The notes beneath the pieces were generated by a model that saw nothing but the letters and a program-made list of their open reading frames with translations, had not been told where the DNA came from and did no database searches. Shown here in pieces: positions 9,800-19,745 of a stretch of 22,254 nt of DNA. How positions within the stretch are numbered: position 1 is the stretch's first letter; every line of letters starts with the position of its first letter. Origin of the DNA: Sphaeroforma sirkka (lineage: Eukaryota > Opisthokonta > Ichthyosporea > Ichthyophonida). The position numbers and the translations under genes were made by a program. The stretch lies in the NCBI GenBank assembly GCA_001586965.3, contig LUCW03000767.1:27501-49754 (forward strand), given 5' to 3'.

Positions 9800-10873
9800 C
9801 CCGGTGCTGATGGAGACCATTCCTGAAGTATACCCATGTTGTACTAATTGTGAAAAGAACCAGATCAGGCGCTACAGTAGGGAACCCCTAAAAAGTGTGA
9901 CAGAAGACCAACCGGTACGCCGAGTCATAGTCGATTTTATTAAACTCCCGCGATTGTGTGGTTTTGGGCTATAACTTGCTTTATGCAATACCGAACAAAC
10001 GCCCGCAAACAGTGGCAGAGTTATGATATCATGTCTTTACTGACTTCGGTTTCCCCCGAGTACTATGTTCTGATAACGGTAGTGATTTTTGTCCCGACGT
10101 AATGGGGGCACTCATACTTGTATCAGGTATGACCCATAGGCGTGATGTCCCTTATAAACCTCAAACACAGGGTGCAAATGAGACTCGTCATAGAGAATTA
10201 TAGAAGCTATTGCGTACCGCACTAGATGATGTTGAAGGTATGTGGCCTTATCATTTGAAATAGGTTCAGACTCAAATAAACAACCGCATGAATCCTCAAA
10301 CTGGAACACTCCCGTTTCACTATTTGTCTTGGCCGCTATAGTAGATTACAAGCAACGTTTGACAAAACTGCCCCCGATAAACACGTTACTCTGTGGCTAC
10401 AAAAGATCGAGCATATGCAGAACGTTGTTTACCCCTGTTTACTCGAGCACAAGAATCGCGTCCTACTTAAAGCGTATGACCGATGTAATAACACTAAAAA
10501 CATTGTTCAGTACAAAGTTGGCGATTATGTTAACATTATAAATCGCAATGCCAAAGTTACCAATATCTCCTCTAAGACGATCGAACCCTTTGTTATTTCC
10601 TACCATGATGAGAAGAGTGGGACTTACAAAGTGAATAACATAGATGGTACTAGCGCAACTAATCTAGGCACTCACCGTATCTCTACCTCTGAACTCTCAT
10701 TCGCTTGCTTGTTTGATTCTGATGTCCCAGTTATGGAGTCACAAGTCAATGATATAATTGACAAAACATCCGAAGGCGGGCACACTTACTACAAGACCCG
10801 TTTTATGGATGGGACAGTAGCTTGGCTAACCTCCGATGCATTTCGTGAATCTCGCGACTTCCTTTCTAAATAA
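9800..10873 (+). pseudogene. Integrase remnant, older copy
   Basis: It begins with a cysteine pair typical of the integrase zinc-binding domain (CCTNCEKNQIRRYS, near 9837). It continues through core segments homologous to the minus-strand copy (IPNKRPQTV, RGVPYKPQTQGANETRHREL-like) and ends with the C-terminal domain and chromodomain-like tail (frame open at 10415-10873, ending RESRDFLSK). It is a fossil, broken in several places. Confidence 0.75.
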
Positions 10874-10917
10874 GTGTTTACATAAGAAAACATGAGATAA
10901 ACGGAGAGGGTTTCCTC

Positions 10918-11147
10918 AGGTGACTACAAACCCGGATGGATATGAAATTTCTTATTTGCCACCTGCTTCATATGTGACTAAACTTTTTGATCTGTTTACC
11001 AAAAAAGCAAAAAATCCTTCGAACTTACTTACTAATGAAGAATAACGGTTGGCTATTAGCTTACCAAGTAATAAACGTAAGCCGCCTACATCGGAAATGG
11101 TTACTGGACCAAATACTAAACGACATAGAGTACAACGTGAGTCTTGA
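10918..11147 (+). pseudogene. Second copy of the small basic ORF after integrase
   Basis: The text matches the minus-strand ORF at 2124-2351: TTNPDG at the start, LLTNEE in the middle, and PTSEMVTGPNTKRHRVQ at the end. It sits in the same place relative to integrase and LTR. Being present in two diverged copies supports it as a genuine family component. This copy is broken. Confidence 0.5.
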
Positions 11148-11216
11148 ACTCGTACATATAGGCACATACTTGCTCGATAAGCTATGACTGAAACCGTTTT
11201 ACTTTGGTTTTCGCTT

Positions 11217-11638
11217 TCAATAGCCTGAGTATTTAGTATGACTCATTTATTCGAACCTATTTGAGACGATAGTAGATGTAGGATATTATCAACTAAATTT
11301 TATAATCTCTGAACTACTACTTACAGGTTTTGGTCTTCCCGCTAATCTCAAAAAATCAAAAAATCAATGTCTTTTTTTTCTTTTCTTGGCTTTTCTTTAG
11401 ATGGAACTTTAATTATATTAGCTAATGTATTAACTTGACTTACGTTCTTATGTCTATCTACAAATTAGACATGTGGTCATGAACACTTTGTACTTCTATT
11501 GAAAATTATTTCCTCTTACCAAGAGGCAGTCCCGATCATTCTTACACAAGCTACCACTGCTAAATCCTAACTGACTTAAATTGTATCATAGTATATATAA
11601 CATAGTTTAAAACCTCGAAATATCCATCAAAATTCACA
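11217..11638 (+). repeat. LTR, partial
   Basis: Family LTR in plus orientation, starting within the repeat at CAATAGCCTGAGTATTT and continuing to the end at CATCAAAATTCACATG. It is noticeably diverged. It has integrase-side sequence on its left and leader plus gag start on its right, so it acts as boundary to two element interiors in the same orientation. Confidence 0.85.
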
Positions 11639-12164
11639 TGTTTTTTCAGTTAATTGTTAGTTACCGTAGTGTACTGCTTCTAGACTATCTAATAATTGCT
11701 TACTATCCAGCGACAGGACTGTAAGTATTCTATACTACCTCATAGTGGCTAATACTACCATAACGTTAGCTACACGCTAGTTACTATATCTAGACCTTAA
11801 TAATTTTCCTGTTCTTGAGCTATTACAATGGCTAAAGAAAATCTAAAGGCAAGGGAGCCGCCAGTTCTAAGCCTGTTAAGCCTGTTAAGGTTCATGAGGT
11901 TACTGGGGACGCTGGTCTGTCTGGTACTGAGCCTGCCGTTGAATCTGTAAAGGAAGCCGTTTCAGAGCTTGGTTCTGAGGAAAACTCTGATCGTAAGAGC
12001 CTAAATCCTTGGAAGAGAAGGTCTAGACTACCGCGGAAAGACTCGCCAGCGATCGTGTGTCTCTTGATAGTACTGTCCAGGGCATAAACGTGCCATCTGA
12101 CCGCGAAAAGTCAGATATTGGAAAGGCTATATTTCCTAAACAAGTGGAGGAATCGTCTCTACGT
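11639..12164 (+). mobile_element. Leader and gag N-terminus of another broken copy
   Basis: A leader of about 190 bp homologous (inverted) to 8444-8631 is followed by ATGGCTAAAGAAAA at 11828. Gag N-terminal remnants then run to an LTR piece at 12165. The block matches 8100-8443 on the other strand. It is a fossil fragment with a few breaks. Confidence 0.65.
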
Positions 12165-12405
12165 TCTGATGTCTATCTACAAATTAGGCATGTGGTCATG
12201 AACACTGTACTTTTATTGAAAATTATTTGATAAAGAAACAGCTAGAGGTACGTCCTGTGTGATCGAGGATATCAAAGCTCGTACCAAAAGGAAGTCCCGA
12301 TCATTCTTACGCAAGCTGCCACTGCTAAATCCTTACTGACTTAAATTGTATCTTAGTTTATACAGCATAGTTTAAAACATAAGAATATTCATCGAAGTTT
12401 GCAAT
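12165..12405 (+). repeat. LTR, end portion
   Basis: Plus-oriented LTR sequence from TGTCTATCTACAAATTAGGC to CATCGAAGTTTGCA. It includes the CAGCTAGAGGTACG and GATCATTCTTAC blocks found in every copy. This is the right boundary of the retroelement cluster. Confidence 0.8.
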
Positions 12406-12410
12406 ATAGA

Positions 12411-12416
<6 letters not shown>

Positions 12417-12453
<37 letters not shown>
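12417..12453. repeat. (TA)n microsatellite
   Basis: TA run just outside the last LTR piece; about 18 dinucleotides. Confidence 0.9.
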
Positions 12454-12458
<5 letters not shown>

Positions 12459-12686
12459 TAGAGAGAACTTCAGAAGTACCTCACCACTACTCTGAGAGTC
12501 TCTAGTTTCTACTCAGTCTCTTTATTTACTCTCTCTCTGACTCTTCGTAGAGAGTAGAGATCATCATCATTACTACCACGACATACCTACTACCTAAAGG
12601 CTAGAGTTTTTAGACATGATATGTATTGTGCTTTTTTTCTTCAAATTAAAAAATGTGTGTGTGGCTGTGTGCCAATTGCCAGTGTG

Positions 12687-12719
12687 GTCGTCAGTCGTCA
12701 ATCGTCACTCGTCACTCGC
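12687..12719. repeat. Heptanucleotide tandem repeat (NTCGTCA)
   Basis: Four to five copies of a 7-bp unit with a variable first base: GTCGTCA, GTCGTCA, ATCGTCA, CTCGTCA, then a partial copy. Confidence 0.7.
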
Positions 12720-13395
12720 ATGAGTCGCGTCACTGGTCGCTCACACTGTGGAGTGCGGCCTGTGGAGTGTGGACCGTTGGCGTTGAGTGTGGATGTGCGG
12801 TGTGACGTCTGTGTAACTGTGTGGACTGTGGCTGTGTGTGCTGGTTTTTCAATTTCTATATGGTTTACTATTTTTCTATGTTTGTCGTTTTATTTTAAAA
12901 TAAGAAAAAAGTAGTTACTATACAGCGTACAACAGTAGTGGCATATAAATATGATTGTAAAATATAAAACTGTACTCGTATGAGAGTGACTCAGAGTCCA
13001 AGAGACCAGTGGGCAGAGTGTATTCATTAATTATTTACTGGTGGACAAAAATACATACATGCAGTCATACACTCATACAGTCTATGTACTAGAGAGACTG
13101 TCTTATTGACTATTGCTGCCTTCTAAAATAAATCAGTATGTAACGCTTTTGAAAAGACTCCGGCCAGTCGGCCACTATGATATTTTAAAAAATGTGTAAA
13201 AAATTATGTGTAAATGTATGATTTTTGCGGTGTAAAACTGTTGTAAACACAGTATGTTTCGCGACAGACTACATTTATACTTTTGTTACAGGGACACTGA
13301 CAGCTGAGGCCTGAGGGGTCAGGGCCGAGGCCTGAGACGACTGAGCGTGAGACAGATTCAGCAGTCTGCAATTCTGTACTCACTGCAGTCTGCAT

Positions 13396-13486
13396 CACTC
13401 AGCACTCAGCACTCAGCACTCAGCACTCAGCACTCAGCACTCAGCACTCAGCACTCAGCACTCAGCACTCAGCACTCAGCATTCAG
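13396..13486. repeat. Heptanucleotide minisatellite (CACTCAG)n
   Basis: Twelve perfect tandem copies of CACTCAG span 13396-13479. Degenerate copies follow (CATTCAG, CAGTCAG, CAATAAG). The period is 7, the same as the array at 12687. It does not match the TTAGGG-type telomere repeat. Confidence 0.95.
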
Positions 13487-14001
13487 CAGTCAGCAATAAG
13501 CACACAGGAGTCCAGGACTCAAACTCAGCACTGTCTTTAGTCAACCTTACTACTAGTAGCTAGTAGTATTTAGCTACGCTACTCTACTATGAGATGGCTA
13601 GTAGAGGCTGTAGACTGTATCAGCTTACTCTTATCATTGTTGCATGTTTAGTGCATCACACAATGATGTGTGTGACTTGTGTCAACTGTCATGTGTGTGA
13701 CACATGTATACTATATTTCTTTATTCTTTTTTTAAAATAAAAATAAACTATTCATCTGTACACTGGTACAGTGCTGGACAGTGGACAGTTGCTGTTGGAC
13801 TGCTGGTGTTCACTGTTGGAGACTTCAGACTTGGAGTCGGAAAGTGGAGGCTGGAGCAGTCTGGAGTCCGCATATTTAGGAAGCTTCGTCCTTTTCAGGT
13901 TTCATTGGAGATATATGAAAATTGTTTTATCATTTTTCTTGCATAGTTATCAAATTCAACAACTCAGCAAGAAGAAAATCATTAGTAGAGTAAATAATGA
14001 C

Positions 14002-14009
14002 TATAAATA
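14002..14009 (+). promoter_or_regulatory. Candidate TATA box (TATAAATA)
   Basis: A good TATA consensus lies about 280 bp upstream of the esterase-gene ATG in otherwise mixed sequence. A start site some 30 bp downstream would give a 5' leader of about 260 bp. Because the region is AT-rich, a chance match is quite possible. Polypyrimidine-AG strings ending at 14080 and 14170 could also be acceptors of an upstream noncoding exon. Confidence 0.25.
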
Positions 14010-14229
14010 GCACAATGCTTAGGGCACTTTTATGACTACAGATAGTACAGAATACACAAGATCCTTTTTTTTTTTAACAGGAGGCCGATATGCCCCAGAG
14101 GGGCCTGAGGCTCGGCAACTCGGCACTCAGCAGGCGCCAGAATTTTTTTAATATTTTTTTTTAAACACAGCCCATGGACTCCTAAAACGGTAAATAAATA
14201 TATTTGATCATGATGTATTAGCTGCAGAG

Positions 14230-14253
14230 ATGCAGTTGCCCTGTGGCGATTAA
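14230..14253 (+). promoter_or_regulatory. Possible 7-codon upstream ORF
   Basis: ATG CAG TTG CCC TGT GGC GAT TAA lies 37 bp before the main ATG and is out of frame with it. If it is in the mRNA leader, it could reduce initiation at 14291. Whether it is transcribed is unknown. Confidence 0.25.
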
Positions 14254-14290
14254 AGAAGCTTGGTTGATACTTGGCGTATCTTTATACAAC

Positions 14291-16867
14291 ATGGAGTCAT
14301 CCCTGGCCATCAACGAAGACAATGACAAGCAGTCGTCTATCGCTATCAACGAGAAGAAGAGTGAACTTGAAAACGGATACGATTTGTACGAGGAGATTGA
14401 GGATGATTCTAGTAAAGAGAAGCCAGACTTTTTCTACAATGGGCGTGCATGCTGGGGTGGGTTACCCAAGTGGCTGTTCATAATGTTGATAGTTCTGGCA
14501 GTTATCGGTATAATACTTGCAATAGCCATACCCGTTGGTTTGTATGTGGTAGGGCCAGAGGTGGCGCAGTCTGGTGTGGAGGACAGCACCATGACGGCCC
14601 AGAATGTACGCATCACTGGGTGGGGCTCAGAGCTAGACTCCTTGGAGAGTGAGATGAGAGCTGATTATGGTGCTATGTTCGGAGCTCTTTGCAACGAGAC
14701 GTCCTGGGCCACTGACACGGATGCGTGGATGAACAAGACTTTGAGCGATATGTTCAAGTGTAATAGCATGCTGGGACTGGTCCCCACTTTGATGCCCATG
14801 GCTATTCTCGAGGTGCCTATATCGGAACTCACTAACAAGTGGTTTGGAGTTTCAGAATGCTCGCGATTTGCACCCAAACACCTGACTATCACGCAAGACG
14901 TGTACATCGCTGGACTACCTAGCGTTACGAATGGCCAGATATTGCCTACAACCTTAGACATTGCATACGATGGAAAAGTGTTTGGACGTCTGGCCCTACC
15001 GGCTATGAATCTAGAAACGAAGCTGGAGGATGGCACGCGTGTGGTGAAAGATGTTGAGTGTGGACTGCAAGTCACAGATAGACATGTGTTTCTGGCGGCT
15101 AATATGAATCTGTTCCCGTTGGTCCCGCTTGTCAGTGGTCAGACCACGTGGACGCAACAGGGGGTGCTGGTGACCGAGATGGATATGCTTGGCACTACAG
15201 TGGTGTACAAAGCGCTGGTAGACAATCCCACTATCATCAAAGATGTCTCCTACCACGCCGGACCCTTCGCAACGAAACATCCTGATCTGTGGGACATCAG
15301 CATTGATGATCCGCATGAGATGATCATGTGCGTAGTCGGTGATATGCTGCCTGGGCTGATTAGTAGTATTGCTGCCCCTGTGCCTTTAGGTGCCGAGCCG
15401 ACTGAGGCTTCCAGTGCCGGTGGTCTTGGCGCAGCAAGAAAACGCAGAGATGGAGGAGACGGCCCACAATACTGGATACCCAACTACTACCAAGACGCTC
15501 GAAAGGATACAGGTACAGGTCACAGTAAGGGAGCTGCAAGCTCGCGAAGTGATCTCCCGACGAATGTGACTTGTCCGGGCGATGAGAATCCGCAGGGTAT
15601 TCTTTCTAATCTGATGAAGATGTTTGGAATGGTTGACGATCAGGTAACACCTGTGAATCCTGCAGCTGAATTCACACCCACACCCACGCCTATACCGGCG
15701 TTGGATTATTTTGTGCAGTGCAATATGACTAAGGCCGGCGACTGTGGGTTCGATACGATGGAGGCAAATCCTGATGGAAAGCTAGGATATTTCGTATACC
15801 CGAATGCGGTGTACGGGAAGCACACACGATGTGGAAAGAAGCTTAAGGATGGCACTGAGGCGCCCTACGGATTCACGGTGCAACCTGGTACTGTTAACAG
15901 GCAAAAAGTGTTATACTATTTCCAAGGTGGCGGTGCGTGCTGGGAAAGTGTATTGCAGGATTTGCCTGTCGTGGGCTCGTTACTGGGTACCCAGGCTCTA
16001 AATGTTTTTCTTTGTTCAATTGAAGCAAACCCTCATAATAGCGGTGTTTTCAGTGACCACAACACGAACGAGCTTAATCCGTACTACGGATGGACCATCA
16101 TCCAGATATCATACTGTACTGGTAAGTGTCATAATTCCATTATTTTCGTCACGACAAGTGTATACATTTTTGTATTTTGGAGGTAGTATCGGCAAATGTA
16201 CAGTACATTTGTTATATCGTAATTTCATAATTTCGTATACATATGTGCCTCTATATTAAATACAGTCGAAAACGTATTTATAACACGCATATATACATGT
16301 TCAATACACTATATTTGGATATATATCAGTATACGTATATACTTGTAACCCTACACACCTGTACACGTAGCTAGTATGACTGAAATTAATACAAAGTATA
16401 TATGTATATATATATATATGTAAATTCAAATTTGTGTAGCTGCATATCTTTCTATCTAGGTATATATATGTATGTATATATATGTGTGTGTTTATGTATA
16501 TATATGTATATATAATAGTATACATAATTATTTATTTATGTATTTATGTGTGTTTGGATGTAGATGTAGATATAGATGAATATATATTTATCTATATCTA
16601 TATACCTGCATTAATATTTGTATATATTTTTACATATTTATATATATATATATACATATATATATATGTGCATACATTTGTGTGTGTATATATATGAATA
16701 TATATATATATATATATATGAATATATATATATATATATATATATCTATATATATATCTTTATATATATATGTATGTATGTATGTATGTATGCATTTTAG
16801 TACTAGTTTATATTTTTAAATGCAGTTATATAAATATGTACATACCGAAATACATGCATAATATACT

Positions 16868-16899
<32 letters not shown>

Positions 16900-17220
16900 C
16901 ATATATATATGTATATGTATATATACATATACATATACATATACATATATATATAAATAAGTCTATAGTTGTATTTGTATTGGTATTGGTATTTGTATTT
17001 GTATTTGTATTCATATCTGAATGGTTATCTGTGAGTGTGTGGTTGTACATATGTCAAATAACTATTACCATATATATATATATATATATATGTATATGAA
17101 AGTCATGTACACTCAAACTCACTTACGCATGTATATTTGTATGGCGATATGTTGTGAATGGATCTGTACGTATGTGTATCTGCGTATTTTTATCGTTACA
17201 TTCGAGTATATATACATACG

Positions 17221-17263
<43 letters not shown>

Positions 17264-18919
17264 TTTATACGTTGGACTACGAGATGTATATTGTTTTTCA
17301 CAGATTCTATCTAGTTACAGACACATATAGACTATACTGACATAAACGCATATTGCGTTGTGTTTTTATCGGATTTTATACAACTGACGTTGTGTACTCG
17401 AGACATATATTAGAATATATATCCGCATACATAATATAGAATGACTCAATTGATATTGGAGATTTGGGTTCAGTTCAAGCATTTCGTTCCGAGTCTGCAA
17501 GGCTATTTCCATAACGGTTTCCATGGCGTTCGAACATTATCGCCTTAATATACTCAGCCAGTTTTTTTTCTCGAAATTGTTGTTAGATTGCGGCACCTTG
17601 TTAAAGATTTCCCTTCTATTTCATTACCGCTAGGTGACGTACATGGAGGCGATGCGCACGACGATGACATAAAAGTGGCAATCATGGACCTCAACACGCA
17701 TTTCTTCAGATCGGGGTACAACAACACCATGTCCACGAATGCATGGATTGACGAGAATATCGAGTCCACGGCTCTTGCGCCCGAGAAGTTCGGTCTGGGC
17801 GGTTGCAGTGCTGGTGCTCTTGGTACACAAATCTGGGAACCGTACCTGACAAAGAAATACGGCTTGAGCAGTACCAACAGTCACATCTTCGTCGAGAGTT
17901 ACCTGGGAGTCTTCCCCGAGCAAGAGGCGGACGCTGTACAGAGCAAATTCGAATTCAAAGTTAGCATGGTGCAAGAGGCTGACACGGGTAGTGTGAAGTG
18001 CTACAATCATACGACCAAGGCCAACGTGACATCCAACCCCACCACATTCGTGGGTGAAGTAATCCAGGATGACTGGGGCATGTGTGAGTTGGAGATTATG
18101 GACTTTGAGGATGGCGATGGTTTCAAACAGGCCTGCGATGATAAGACCATAGGCGTCGAGGACTGGCTACTCTCCAATGTAAAGAAAACCAAACTGAGAC
18201 GTGCATATGTCAACTCAAAGGCCGATATAGTCCAGCGTATGTTTGCCGCTGTGATCTACGCACTGGGAGGTGCTGGTACGAAAGGCGCCAAGACCGAGCC
18301 GCACGGTTCATATGTTTCCTCAATACAAGACCTGGATATGCCTTTTGGCGGCCACAGACTGGAACAGGTGAACGGCACTGATTTTTGTACCTCCGTGAGT
18401 ATGGCTGATGGTATGTGCTCCGAAATGGCATCTTGCTTCGACCTTAACGTTACCGTGTCTACCGCAAAGGAGACTCCAGTGCACTGGGAAGACTTTGCGC
18501 TCAACGGGTACTCCACTTTCCTGGGCAAGGAAGTGCCCATGATTCTGATTGGAATGTTGCAGAAAATTGGACCACTTGGTTCGTTTGAGCCCATTGTCCG
18601 CGATATCGGTGTCGATCTGCTCAACGGATTGTCGTACTGGATGATGGGTGACGGGTTCACCGGAGAAGGTAACTACTGGAACCGTGCTAGTAAGGTTCTG
18701 ACAGATTATCGTTCGGCGCTTGGTAAGGATGCCTCTTGGTTCGTAACCTCCGATCAGCAGCATTGCTACCTGCCTTACCCACAATTCTACGAATGGAGCG
18801 TGGAAGGCAAATACTTGCACGAGTACCTCAAAGAGTTTGTTAACAGTGATAGTGCTCCTGAGCCAGTGTGTGCGAATGAGGGATGTTCGCTTCCATGTCC
18901 AATCGATCCATTGGCGTAA
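14291..18919 (+). CDS. Membrane-anchored pectinacetylesterase/Notum-family protein with DUF3712-like ectodomain
   Basis: Two exons, 14291-16121 and 17634-18919, are joined by a GT-AG intron (donor G/GTAAGT, acceptor CGCTAG/GT, phase 1). The join completes the family motif YCTGDVHGG. The product is about 1,038 residues. The ATG at 14291 is the first in frame after a TAG at 14219. Residues 1-60 are acidic and cytosolic. Residues 61-87 form a single signal-anchor helix. Residues ~95-350 resemble the Tag1/DUF3712 (LEA2-like) ectodomain (tentative). RKRR at 383-386 fits a furin-type site. A Pro/Thr linker follows, then the esterase domain at ~470-1020. Key residues are FQGGGACW (oxyanion, Gly 546-548), GGCSAG (nucleophile Ser669), probable Asp808 (NSKADIVQ) and His987 (DQQHCYL). 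Many N-x-S/T sites support an extracellular location. Family members hydrolyse esters on polysaccharides or, for Notum, a protein-bound lipid; the substrate here is unknown. Confidence 0.9.
16122..17633 (+). repeat. Intron of the esterase gene, dominated by microsatellites
   Basis: This 1,512-bp intron has a strong donor (GTAAGT) and an acceptor preceded by pyrimidine-rich TTTCCCTTCTATTTC. About 16380-17260 is mostly TA, GTAT and CATA repeats. It includes hexanucleotide runs: ACATAT at about 16925-16950 and GTATTT/GTATTG at 16971-17012. No coding signal is seen; the many Tyr/Ile-rich frames on both strands are repeat artefacts. Confidence 0.85.
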
Positions 18920-19057
18920 GGTGATAGGTTCTTGATAATCAAAATATATAATAGTAGGTAAACCGACCTTATGAGCGTATAAAAGCGTGTATGAGTCGAA
19001 ATTTTGAGCTGACGTAGCTCAAATCCGTAACGCACCAACATTCAATACATAATCGTG

Positions 19058-19183
19058 TGTGTCAGGTCGTCTGCATCTTCTCGGGATGTAGGATGGCCAC
19101 AATAGAAATTAAATAGTATATGAGCATTTTACATGTATAGTGTATCAAGCCGTTTGTATCTCCTCCGGAAGTAGCATGGCCAC
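19058..19183. repeat. Diverged 43-bp direct repeat pair
   Basis: 19058-19100 and 19141-19183 align without gaps at about 34 of 43 bases. The differences are mostly transitions. Both copies end in ATGGCCAC. They lie 83 bp apart, start to start, just downstream of the esterase stop, in its likely 3' UTR. Confidence 0.6.
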
Positions 19184-19294
19184 GTACCAATAAACCGATT
19201 TTAAGAAGAAAATGCAAATCCCTCGATAATTCTTTCTTCAAACCTTTACGACCCTATATCGTTTTCGCGAAAGCGAGAATGGGCGGTGAATGTG

Positions 19295-19300
19295 AATAAA
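19295..19300 (+). terminator. Candidate poly(A) signal of the esterase gene
   Basis: AATAAA 376 bp after the stop; a second AATAAA lies at 19189-19194. Either could serve. Sequence context does not decide between them. Confidence 0.35.
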
Positions 19301-19375
19301 GCTCCTGCTATTTAAGTACGTATCATTGCAACAAATATTCCATCAAGGTCACAAAAACAGGAAAGCTAAGCCAAA

Positions 19376-19486
19376 ATGGTTTCGCTAAAGCAAGAACGTT
19401 CTGCGGCTCAAGATAATGATTTTTTCTCTTTGACTCCTATTTCATACATGCAGGCGGTTTCCACGATGAAGCTATTATTGTTTTAA
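19376..19486 (+). CDS. Small ORF of 36 codons, doubtful
   Basis: An ATG in a favourable context (CCAAAATGG) opens a 36-codon frame ending in TAA. The product starts MVSLKQERSAAQDND and ends with a hydrophobic KLLLF. I recognise nothing in it. It may be a genuine short peptide, part of a 3' UTR, or chance. Confidence 0.15.
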   Translation: MVSLKQERSAAQDNDFFSLTPISYMQAVSTMKLLLF

Positions 19487-19487
19487 T
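19482..19487 (-). terminator. Weak candidate poly(A) signal for the ZRANB2-like gene
   Basis: ATTAAA on the minus strand, about 260 bp after the stop codon. It is the best hexamer I see in the likely range. Confidence 0.25.
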
Positions 19488-19745
19488 GACAATATTTGAA
19501 GAAACTACCGGCACAGACAATCTGACCCGGAACACAGTACAACTTTTGAAGCTTTCACGTGTCTATTCTCAACCTTCCTAGTCTATAGCGAGGAAGGGCA
19601 ATGCGACTGCTGAAACGATCAAATGTATTTTGTTTCGCCGCCATCGGATGGAGGCCTGTACTACTTCTTCATAATGCATACGTTAAGCCTGTAATGTATA
19701 CAATCTTAAAAATATGTGGCTCAAGCTTGCCTCAAAAGGTTACCT

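Larger units (their letters stand above)
9577..11216 (+). mobile_element. Broken plus-strand Ty3/Gypsy-like element: middle, integrase, 3' region
   Basis: From left to right there is a short middle-region piece (matching about 5025-5150), integrase remnants, the small basic ORF and the stretch leading to the LTR at 11217. Compared with the minus-strand copy at 1997-3331 it is clearly more decayed, with several breaks, and is therefore older. The bordering LTR-like repeat at 9361-9576 points the opposite way to the LTR at 11217-11638, so the ends do not form a matching pair. Confidence 0.75.
12454..14001. other. Gene-free spacer with short-period repeats
   Basis: I find no convincing gene. 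The DNA has patches of CT/GA (12455-12560), GT-rich DNA (12650-12845), CAG/CTGAGG-rich DNA (13280-13520) and GTGT (13660-13710). Frames such as 12621-12914 and 13704-13946 have low-complexity products dictated by these patches. The tract 745-846 on the other side of the retroelement cluster has a similar GA/CT style. Confidence 0.55.
18920..19745. other. Convergent intergenic region between esterase and ZRANB2-like genes
   Basis: 826 bp separate the two stop codons. On the plus strand AATAAA occurs at 19189-19194 and 19295-19300, candidate poly(A) signals for the esterase gene. On the minus strand ATTAAA at 19482-19487 is a weak candidate for the ZRANB2-like gene. The region also holds a diverged 43-bp direct repeat (19058-19100 and 19141-19183) and a small plus-strand ORF (19376-19486). 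Confidence 0.6.

Noticed and set aside
12621-12914. 97-codon frame in the spacer with Cys/Val-rich product
   Set aside because: Lies in a GT-rich low-complexity tract with no homology that I recognise and no splice or poly(A) context.
13396-13486. Telomeric repeat or CRISPR-like array
   Set aside because: Unit CACTCAG is contiguous with no spacers and does not match known TTAGGG-type telomeres.
14243-14290. Extension of the esterase protein by 16 codons to 14243
   Set aside because: The upstream start would be GTG; the first in-frame ATG is at 14291, and eukaryotic initiation at GTG is not to be assumed.
14665-15483. Minus-strand frames opposite the first esterase exon
   Set aside because: Shadows of a well-supported coding exon, with no independent motifs.
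16301-17340. Numerous short frames within the esterase intron
   Set aside because: Products are repeat-driven (YIYIYI, VFVFVF); no codon structure or domains.
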